Shown piece after piece: positions 22,894 through 29,760 of a stretch of DNA of 30,594 nucleotides (positions are counted from its first letter, which is position 1; each line of letters opens with the position of its first letter). The notes beneath the pieces are model-generated. The model did no database searches. It was not told the origin of the DNA and saw only the letters and a list, made by a program, of their open reading frames with translations. Position numbers and translations under genes: made by a program. The DNA is taken from assembly GCA_937958235.1 (NCBI GenBank), contig CALFGG010000054.1:1-30594 (forward strand). Direction: 5' to 3'. The DNA is from an uncultured Candidatus Saccharibacteria bacterium. Its GTDB lineage: Bacteria > Patescibacteriota > Saccharimonadia > Saccharimonadales > Saccharimonadaceae.

Positions 22894-25800
22894 TGGCTTG
22901 GATGGACAACTACATTTCAGCCAGCGACTTCGACTCAATTCGTCTCAGCATCGCCAGTGCTGAAGATATCTTGAGTTGGAGCTATGGTGAGGTATTGAAG
23001 CCAGAAACAATCAACTACCGTACTCAGAAACCTGAGCGTGACGGTTTATTCTGTGAACGTATTTTCGGTCCAGTAAAGGATATTAATCCACACGACAGTA
23101 AACTTAAAGGTGTTCGTTCTCGTGAAGCCGCTGTCGACAAGGAAGGGAACTTAGTCACCAAATCTATCGCTCGTCGTGAGCGTATGGGCCACATCAAACT
23201 TGCTGCACCAGTTGCTCACATCTGGTTTATGCGTGGTACCCCATCTGCATTAAGCCTTCTTCTCGATCTAACCGTCAAAAATATTGAAAAGGTAGTATAT
23301 TTTGCTTCCTATCTCATCATTAACGCTAAAGATGCTGAAGTTGAGCAAACTTTAAACGATCTCAAAGCCCAACATGAAGCCAGTCTTCAAGCAATCAAAA
23401 TTCGCTACGGCGAAGCAGCTAAAGAACCTGGAGCTAACCCTGAAAAACTAGCCAACGAACAAGCTAAAGAGATTGAAGAAGTTGATAAGGACTTCGTCAC
23501 TCGCAAGGGTATCCTTGAGGGGCTCAAAAAAGGCGCAGTTATTTCTGAAATTGACTACCGTAATCTTCCAGAAGAGTACGAAGACCTCATTGAAGCAGAA
23601 ATGGGTGCTGGTGCCATTAAGAAAATTCTTGATCAAATTGATATCAACCAGATGATTGATGATCTTTCTGTCGAAGCAGCTGAAGCTAAGGGTCAAAAGG
23701 AGCGTAAACTCATCAAGCGCATCAAGGTCCTTGAAGGTATGAAAAATGCTGGTATTAAACCAACTGACCTTATCCTTACTGTGATTCCAGTCATTCCACC
23801 AGACCTACGTCCAATGATCTCTCTCCCTGGTGGTCGCTTCGCTACTTCCGATCTTAATGACCTCTATCGTCGTGTTATCAACCGTAATAATCGTCTTAAG
23901 AAACTTCTTGATCTTAACGCCCCTGAAGTGATCGTCCACAACGAAATGCGTATGCTCCAAGAAGCTATCGATTCACTCATCGATAATAACGCTTCCCATG
24001 GTCGTCTAGCTAGCTCACAGAACGGTCGTCGTAAACTTAAATCACTCTCTGATCTTCTCAAAGGTAAGCAGGGTCGCTTCCGTCAGAACCTTCTCGGTAA
24101 GCGTGTTGACTACTCCGGTCGCTCAGTTATCGTCGTCGGTCCAGATCTTAAACTTAACGAATGTGGTCTGCCAAAACTTATGGCGCTAGAACTCTTTAAG
24201 CCATTCGTAATTTCATGGTTGCTCCTTCATGAATATGCTCCAAATACTCGTGCTGCTTCTCGTATGATTGAATCCAAAGAATCGATCGTTTGGGATGCAC
24301 TTGATGAAGTAATTAAGGGTCGCTACGTACTCTTGAACCGTGCTCCATCTTTGCACCGTCTATCCATTCAGGCTTTCCAGCCAAGACTAATTGATGGTAT
24401 GGCAATTCAGCTTCATCCGCTTGTTGCTTCCGGTTTCAACGCTGACTATGATGGTGACCAGATGGCAATTCATCTCCACCCACGTGTCGCTTCCGGTTTC
24501 AACGCCGACTACGATGGTGACCAAATGGCTATTCATCTTCCATTGTCTGACGAAGCCCAAAAAGAAGCCCAGGAGCTTATGACTGCACAAAACAACCTTC
24601 TAAAACCAGCTGATGGCTCTCCAGTTCTAGCTATCTATCAGGACGTTGTACTTGGTAGTTATTACTTAACCTACGACAAGCCAGGCACCGAAACTGACAA
24701 ACCTCTTGCCTTCAGCTCAGTTTACGAAGCTGAAATGGCTTATGATCGCGGTGATATCGCTCTTCAAACCCCAATTCGCGTCTTCGCAAAGAAGGAAATT
24801 CGTGATACCACACTAGGCCGTGTCATCTTTAATGAAATCCTTCCAGAAGATTATCCATACGATAATGGTGTTCAAACTTCAAAGCACCTAAAGAAAGTTA
24901 TGGCTAACATCTTCAATGACTACGGCTCTAAGGTAACAGTTGAGGTTGCAGATAAACTTAAAGATCTTGCCTTTGAATACGAAACTATTGCTTCTATTTC
25001 AACCTGTAAAGATGACTACCCAACTTATCCTGAAATTGCCGACTTCATCGCCAAGGGTGATGCTAAAACTGCTCTTATTCAAGATCAGTTTGAACAAGGC
25101 CTTCTTACCGATACAGAACGCTATAATCTCACAATTGCCAACTGGCGTGAGATCGATGGTGAAATTTCTAGTTTCCTTAAGCAAAAACTTTCATCCATGG
25201 ACACCGATATCGCCGTTATGACCAACTCTGGTGCTCGTGGTTCCGTTTCCGGTATTAAGCTTGCTTCTGCAGCAATCGGTATCATGGTCGACATTAACAA
25301 CCGTGAGATCGAGCTTCCAGTTAAGTCTAGCTATAAGAACGGTCTTAACACTCTTGAATCCTTCATTGCTACCCGAGGTGCTCGTCAGGGTCAGGTTTCT
25401 ACCGCCCTCCGTACAGCCGACTCTGGTTATCTTACCCGTCGTCTTGTTGACGTCGCTCAAGATGTCTTCACTACCGAAGAAGATGCTGAAGATCCAGGCT
25501 TTGAGGTCTTTAAGTCTGAAACAGAACAGACTGGCATTGAATTTGTTCAGCGTATTACGGGTCGCTACACTGCCGCTCCAATTCCAGGCTACCTAGAAAA
25601 TGATCAACTAATCACTCGTGATCTAGCCGAACAGATTGCCGATGATCATAATATTGACTCAGTACGTATTCAGTCAGTACTCACTACAAAATCAGTAAAC
25701 GGTATTCCACAAAAAGCCTATGGTGTTGATATGGCAACCAGAAAGCTCGTTGAGCCAAACCAGCCTGTAGGTGTTATTGCTGCCCAGTCACTTGGTGAAT

Positions 25801-26798
25801 TGGGTACCCAGCTTACACTTGATACTAAACACTCTTCAGGTGTTGCCGGTTCCGGTGCCATCTCTCGTGGTCTTCCTCGTGTAGAAGAGCTTCTTGAAGC
25901 AAGAAACCCTAAAGGTCAAGCTTGGATCGCTCCAGTCGCTGGTCTCTGCGAAGTCTGGGAAGACGGCAACCACTTTGTCGTTCAAATCACTCCAACTTCC
26001 GGCAAAACTGAACGTATTGAAATTAGCGAAGATCGTAAGATTATGGTCAAAGACGGTGCCTCAGTTAAAACTGGTGACGTTATTGCCGCTAAAGCTAAGG
26101 GCATGGAACCAATTATCGCTCCATTTGATGGCAACGCCCAGATCGTTGATCATGCAGTCCTTATTACCGAAGGCGCAAGTGGTCCAGTTCGCGTTGAAAT
26201 TCCAAACGAAGCTGAAATGCTCGTGAAGAGTAATGATACTGTTCAAGCTGGTGATCGCCTCACGACTGGTTCATTAAACCTTCAGGATCAACTTAAATAT
26301 AAGGGCGTCGAGGCAACTGCTCGTTATATCATGAACGATATTATGGCAGTCTACGCCGCAAACGGTAACGATGTTTCCGCCAAGCACCTTGAGGTAATCG
26401 TCCGTCAAATGTTTAGTCGCGTCATGATCGAAGAATCAGGCGATACTAACTTCGTTGCAGGTGACATCACTTCAATTAATGCAGTTGAAGAAGCCAACCG
26501 CGAATGTATTGCTACTGGTCGTACTCCAGCAGAATATACTCAGCTTCTCCTTGGTATCACTAAGGTCTCCATCTGGTCCGACTCCTTCCTCTCAGCAGCC
26601 TCCTTCCAGGATACTACTCGTGTACTTATTAATGCTGCCATCAACGGTCGCGTCGATAAGCTCCACGGCTTGAAGGAAAACGTCATTATCGGTCGCAAGA
26701 TTCCTGTAGGAACTGGCGTTCGTAAATTAGATGTTTCTGAAGAAGAAATTGAAGGTAACTTCGGCGATTTTAAGATCGTTCAAGATGAAGATTTCTAA
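22893..26798 (+). CDS. rpoC: RNA polymerase subunit beta-prime, with duplicated catalytic motif and no zinc sites
   Basis: This is the catalytic subunit of RNA polymerase, 1301 residues. Landmarks are QKPERDGLFCERIFGPVKD (45-63), RQNLLGKRVDYSGRSVIVVG, LLNRAPSLHRLSIQAFQPRL, GVIAAQSLGELGTQLT (trigger-loop start) and GLPRVEELLEAR. Three oddities stand out. First, the catalytic NADYDGDQM segment occurs twice in tandem as a 21-codon unit (508-528 and 529-549), with Mg-type aspartates 518/520/522 and 539/541/543. Second, the four cysteines of each zinc-binding domain are all replaced. Third, the trigger-loop base reads LTLDTKH, where LTMRTFH is usual. The frame is otherwise open and the gene is joined to rpoB, so it should be the working copy. 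Confidence 0.97.
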   Translation: MAWMDNYISASDFDSIRLSIASAEDILSWSYGEVLKPETINYRTQKPERDGLFCERIFGPVKDINPHDSKLKGVRSREAAVDKEGNLVTKSIARRERMGHIKLAAPVAHIWFMRGTPSALSLLLDLTVKNIEKVVYFASYLIINAKDAEVEQTLNDLKAQHEASLQAIKIRYGEAAKEPGANPEKLANEQAKEIEEVDKDFVTRKGILEGLKKGAVISEIDYRNLPEEYEDLIEAEMGAGAIKKILDQIDINQMIDDLSVEAAEAKGQKERKLIKRIKVLEGMKNAGIKPTDLILTVIPVIPPDLRPMISLPGGRFATSDLNDLYRRVINRNNRLKKLLDLNAPEVIVHNEMRMLQEAIDSLIDNNASHGRLASSQNGRRKLKSLSDLLKGKQGRFRQNLLGKRVDYSGRSVIVVGPDLKLNECGLPKLMALELFKPFVISWLLLHEYAPNTRAASRMIESKESIVWDALDEVIKGRYVLLNRAPSLHRLSIQAFQPRLIDGMAIQLHPLVASGFNADYDGDQMAIHLHPRVASGFNADYDGDQMAIHLPLSDEAQKEAQELMTAQNNLLKPADGSPVLAIYQDVVLGSYYLTYDKPGTETDKPLAFSSVYEAEMAYDRGDIALQTPIRVFAKKEIRDTTLGRVIFNEILPEDYPYDNGVQTSKHLKKVMANIFNDYGSKVTVEVADKLKDLAFEYETIASISTCKDDYPTYPEIADFIAKGDAKTALIQDQFEQGLLTDTERYNLTIANWREIDGEISSFLKQKLSSMDTDIAVMTNSGARGSVSGIKLASAAIGIMVDINNREIELPVKSSYKNGLNTLESFIATRGARQGQVSTALRTADSGYLTRRLVDVAQDVFTTEEDAEDPGFEVFKSETEQTGIEFVQRITGRYTAAPIPGYLENDQLITRDLAEQIADDHNIDSVRIQSVLTTKSVNGIPQKAYGVDMATRKLVEPNQPVGVIAAQSLGELGTQLTLDTKHSSGVAGSGAISRGLPRVEELLEARNPKGQAWIAPVAGLCEVWEDGNHFVVQITPTSGKTERIEISEDRKIMVKDGASVKTGDVIAAKAKGMEPIIAPFDGNAQIVDHAVLITEGASGPVRVEIPNEAEMLVKSNDTVQAGDRLTTGSLNLQDQLKYKGVEATARYIMNDIMAVYAANGNDVSAKHLEVIVRQMFSRVMIEESGDTNFVAGDITSINAVEEANRECIATGRTPAEYTQLLLGITKVSIWSDSFLSAASFQDTTRVLINAAINGRVDKLHGLKENVIIGRKIPVGTGVRKLDVSEEEIEGNFGDFKIVQDEDF
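24414..24539 (+). repeat. 63-bp in-frame tandem duplication of the rpoC active-site segment
   Basis: Unit 1 is 24414-24476 and unit 2 is 24477-24539. Each encodes HP-x-VASGFNADYDGDQMAIHL. They differ at nine bases: eight are synonymous, and one changes Leu510 to Arg531. The flanks (AIQ before, PLSDEAQKEAQ after) match ordinary beta-prime, so a normal protein would have a single unit here. Confidence 0.95.
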
Positions 26799-26813
26799 GA
26801 ACTAGAATATCAG

Positions 26814-26842
26814 AAAAATAGCCTCGTCTGAGGCTATTTTTT
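26814..26842 (+). terminator. Terminator after rpoC
   Basis: GCCTC (26821-26825) and GAGGC (26830-26834), extended by A-T pairs, enclose GTCT and run into TTTTTT. The -10 of the next gene begins directly after the T run. Confidence 0.9.
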
Positions 26843-26850
26843 GTTAAAAT
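26842..26850 (+). promoter_or_regulatory. Extended -10 promoter of the VanZ-RDD gene (almost leaderless)
   Basis: TGT-TAAAAT predicts a start near 26857, three bases before the ATG at 26860. No ribosome site is present. Confidence 0.62.
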
Positions 26851-26859
26851 ATATTAATA

Positions 26860-28026
26860 ATGCATACTTATCTTGAAACCATCAAACAGGCCGCCATTTC
26901 TTTTCCGGCTATTGCTATCATTTTTACTATTCCATACCTAATCTACAACTACAAAAAATATGGCTCTATTATGAGTCTGCGACTTTGGATTATCTACTCT
27001 TTTATTCTCTATATGCTCATTACTTACTGCTTGATCATACTTCCTCTCCCGTCAGCCGAGAAAGCACAAGCCCTAAGAGGCCATCACTTGCAACTTAATC
27101 CTCTTAATTTTATTTTTGATATCATTAAAAATACCAAAATTGATTTAAATCATCCGAAGTCTTTTCTTACCATTTTTAATAATTGGGGATTCCTTACTAC
27201 CATCTTTAATATTTTTATGACTCTACCATTTGGTTTTTATCTTCGCTATTATTTTCAAAATAACTTAAAGCAGGTACTTATAAAAACATTCCTTCTATCT
27301 CTATTCTTTGAACTTACACAACTTAGTGGACTTTATTTTATCTATCAAGGAAATTATCGACTATTTGATGTAGATGATTTAATTACAAATACTCTAGGTG
27401 GCCTTTTGGGTTTTCTGCTAGCAGGCGCATTAACTAAATTTCTACCTACTCGCGCAGAAATCGATCAAAAAAGTTATGATCGTAGCCAAAAAATATCCTT
27501 ACTGCGACGATTCATTGCAATGTTCTTTGATATAGTCGCCTCTGCTATTTTCTCCTTCACGATAGGAACTATCCTCATCAGATTCTTTAACTTTAATAAT
27601 GCCATACCAATTAGTTTATTCATGGTTGTCTTATTTTTATCGCTCATAGCCACCATTACAGATGGTCGCACTCCAGGGTTCTTTATGACTAATATAAAAA
27701 TAATCATCGATAAAGAGGCTAAGCAAAAAAATAGCTTTAATCGCTTTCTTCATTATTTTATCCGTTTCGCCGTTTTTATCCTGCAATATATCCTAGCTCC
27801 ATATCTCATACTATTATTTATCCATTTTCTTATCGACCAAGAAATTATCACTGGTGACGCCATTGCGATTATCGTCATTTCCTTTACCCTAATCTATCTC
27901 TTATATCTCTTTATCTCATCAATCATTGTTGCAATTAAAAAACCGCTATTCTACGAAAGATTATCAAAAACCAGCTTAATAAATACCACTAAAGAAAAAA
28001 CCAAGAAAACCACGCCGCTCTCATAA
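26860..28026 (+). CDS. VanZ-like and RDD-domain membrane protein
   Basis: The 388-residue protein has about nine to ten hydrophobic segments. The N-terminal half fits the VanZ-like family, with NIFMTLPFGFYLRYYF, a Glu in LFFELTQLSG and the typical LFDVDDLITNTLGGLLGFLL near residues 167-187. The C-terminal half fits the RDD family, starting LLRRFIAMFFDIVASAIF and including TDGRTPGFFMTNIKI. VanZ proteins are linked to glycopeptide and lipoglycopeptide resistance, and RDD proteins to ion transport, but neither role can be assumed. The message appears almost leaderless. A basic tail of about 20 residues follows the last membrane segment. Confidence 0.85.
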   Translation: MHTYLETIKQAAISFPAIAIIFTIPYLIYNYKKYGSIMSLRLWIIYSFILYMLITYCLIILPLPSAEKAQALRGHHLQLNPLNFIFDIIKNTKIDLNHPKSFLTIFNNWGFLTTIFNIFMTLPFGFYLRYYFQNNLKQVLIKTFLLSLFFELTQLSGLYFIYQGNYRLFDVDDLITNTLGGLLGFLLAGALTKFLPTRAEIDQKSYDRSQKISLLRRFIAMFFDIVASAIFSFTIGTILIRFFNFNNAIPISLFMVVLFLSLIATITDGRTPGFFMTNIKIIIDKEAKQKNSFNRFLHYFIRFAVFILQYILAPYLILLFIHFLIDQEIITGDAIAIIVISFTLIYLLYLFISSIIVAIKKPLFYERLSKTSLINTTKEKTKKTTPLS

Positions 28027-28032
28027 CTCCCC

Positions 28033-28061
28033 TTGTAGTTATCCTTATTTTGTGATAAAAT
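28033..28061 (+). promoter_or_regulatory. Promoter of the rplC ribosomal-protein operon
   Basis: TTGTAG (28033-28038) and TAAAAT (28056-28061) are 17 bases apart, with a TGA extension before the -10. The predicted start is near 28068, giving a leader of about 160 bases. Confidence 0.75.
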
Positions 28062-28067
28062 ACACAT

Positions 28068-28227
28068 GTAAGTTTATCAAGGTGACATTTGACTAACTAG
28101 ACCAAAGAAAAAGCCGATCGTTTCCGACTGCAATAATTTTTTTAGAAATTATAGGCCAAGCAGAGAAACAATCTGGAACTCCTCTTAGTCTAGCTATTAG
28201 AGTGTAACCATTAAAGGAAAGGAAAAG
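28068..28227 (+). promoter_or_regulatory. Long structured leader of the rplC operon
   Basis: Nested helices are visible: CTAGAC/GTCTAG (28097-28102 with 28188-28193), GTTTC/GAAAC (28120-28124 with 28165-28169), CTGC/GCAG (28128-28131 with 28160-28163) and ATAATTT/AAATTAT (28133-28139 with 28146-28152). The arrangement recalls ribosomal-protein leaders that bind L4 in E. coli; rplD is in this operon. The class itself is not recognised. Confidence 0.55.
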
Positions 28228-28845
28228 ATGAAAGTCATCCTCGGCACCAAAATTGGTATGACCCAGATCATCGGCGAAGATGGATTAGTAACTCCAGTTA
28301 CCATCCTTCAAGCCGGACCAGCCACAGTGACTCAGATAAAAACCGTCGAAACCGATGGTTATAATGCTGTGCAGCTTGGATACGGTCAGGGTAAGAATCT
28401 GAGCAAGTCGGTATCAGCTCACGTCAAAAAAGCTGACGAAACATTAAGTCCTAAAATCTTGAAGGAATTTCGTACGGATTCCACTCCAGAGCTCAAACTC
28501 GGTGATACTCTCACTGTAGAAAGCTTTGAACTCGGAGATAAGGTGGCAGTTACTGGTATTTCGAAAGGCAAAGGATTCGCTGGTACTGTCAAGCGTTGGA
28601 ACTTCCAAGAATCACGCAATACTCATGGCTTTAAGGGAAACATCAGAAGAGTCGGTTCAATCGGTTCAATGTATCCTCAAAAAGTTTTCAAGGGTAAGCG
28701 CATGCCAGGTCGTATGGGACATGACCAAGTTACAGTTAAGAACTTAGTTATTGCCTACATCGACAAAGAAAATAACATCTTAGGCGTAAAGGGCGCAGTC
28801 CCAGGTCCTAAGAAAGGAATCGTAACTGTGGAGGGAAAGGAGTAA
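28228..28845 (+). CDS. rplC: 50S ribosomal protein L3
   Basis: L3 reaches into the large subunit near the peptidyl transferase centre. The 205 residues start MKVILGTKIGMTQIIGEDG, and the conserved core KGKGFAGTVKRWNF, then THGFKGNIRRVGSIG and GKRMPGRMGHDQVTVKNL are present. AAAGGAAAGGAAAAG precedes the ATG. rpsJ, which usually leads this operon, is absent; rplC is first after the promoter. Confidence 0.98.
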   Translation: MKVILGTKIGMTQIIGEDGLVTPVTILQAGPATVTQIKTVETDGYNAVQLGYGQGKNLSKSVSAHVKKADETLSPKILKEFRTDSTPELKLGDTLTVESFELGDKVAVTGISKGKGFAGTVKRWNFQESRNTHGFKGNIRRVGSIGSMYPQKVFKGKRMPGRMGHDQVTVKNLVIAYIDKENNILGVKGAVPGPKKGIVTVEGKE

Positions 28846-28846
28846 T

Positions 28847-29449
28847 ATGGCAGATTTAAACCCAGAAATCTTCAATCTCGAAGTTACAAATCATGAGCTA
28901 GTTAAATTAGCTTACGACGCATATCTTGCAAACTCACGTAGTTCACACGCCAAAACTTTGAAGCGTGGTGAAGTTCGTGGTGGTGGTAAGAAGCCATGGA
29001 AACAAAAAGGAACTGGCCGCGCAAGGTTTGGTTCAACTCGTAACCCTATCTGGCGTCACGGTGGTGTAGCTGGTGGTCGTACTGGCGAAGAAAACTTCAC
29101 CAAGAAACTCAGCAAAAATGCCAAGAGAACTGCAGTTATGCAAGCTCTTTCCATGAAGAACACCGCTAAGGCAATTCAAGTTATCGATACTCTTGGTATC
29201 AAAGACGGCAAAGTTAAAGAAGTTATTAAGACTCTTACTGATCTCAAAGTTACTCCAAAGAACGTCCTAATCGTCGTTCCAGAGAAAGATGAGCTCACTT
29301 TGCGCGCAACCAATAACATTGCTTTCGCCAAGGTCGTCCGTCCAACTTTCCTTAATGTCTTCGACATCATGAATGCAGATACCATCGTTATCGTTAAAGA
29401 TGCAGTCGCCTCTATTGATAACTGGCTAATCGGAAAGGAGAATGCCTAA
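28847..29449 (+). CDS. rplD: 50S ribosomal protein L4
   Basis: L4 lines the nascent-chain tunnel and in E. coli also represses its own operon. The 200 residues include the tunnel loop KRGEVRGGGKKPWKQKGTGR and ARFGSTRNPIWRHGGVAGG, followed by the C-terminal globular part. It starts one base after the rplC stop with GGAAAGGAG as ribosome site inside rplC. Its stop shares a base with the rplW ATG. Confidence 0.98.
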   Translation: MADLNPEIFNLEVTNHELVKLAYDAYLANSRSSHAKTLKRGEVRGGGKKPWKQKGTGRARFGSTRNPIWRHGGVAGGRTGEENFTKKLSKNAKRTAVMQALSMKNTAKAIQVIDTLGIKDGKVKEVIKTLTDLKVTPKNVLIVVPEKDELTLRATNNIAFAKVVRPTFLNVFDIMNADTIVIVKDAVASIDNWLIGKENA

Positions 29450-29760
29450 TGTTAGTTATTCCACGTGCTACCGAAAAAGCCTACACTGAACAAACTAAGA
29501 ACACTTATATCTTTTATGTTCCAGCTGATGCTACTAAGCAAGAAGTTGCAAAATCCATCGCTGAACAATACAATGTCACCGTTAAAGATATTCGCATCTT
29601 AATTAGAAAAGGTAAAGCAACTCGTTTCTCAAAAGGTAAACATGCTTACCCAGGTAAAACATTCCGCCGCGATCGCAAAGTAGCCTATGTTACTCTAAGC
29701 GCTGGCGATAAAATCCGTATTTTCGACGAAGAAAAAGTTGAGGAAGGAGATAAAAAATAA
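29449..29760 (+). CDS. rplW: 50S ribosomal protein L23
   Basis: L23 sits at the tunnel exit and docks trigger factor and SRP. The 103 residues start with IPRATEKAYTEQTKNTYIFYV and contain the expected ATKQEVAKSIAEQYNVTV and the basic loop KATRFSKGKHAYPGKTFRR. One-base TAATG overlaps join it to rplD on the left and rplB on the right. Confidence 0.97.
   Translation: MLVIPRATEKAYTEQTKNTYIFYVPADATKQEVAKSIAEQYNVTVKDIRILIRKGKATRFSKGKHAYPGKTFRRDRKVAYVTLSAGDKIRIFDEEKVEEGDKK

Noticed and set aside
28023..28042. ATAACT/AGTTAT hairpin after the VanZ-RDD gene as a terminator
   Set aside because: Six weak pairs, no proper T run directly after it, and overlap with the -35 of the rplC promoter.
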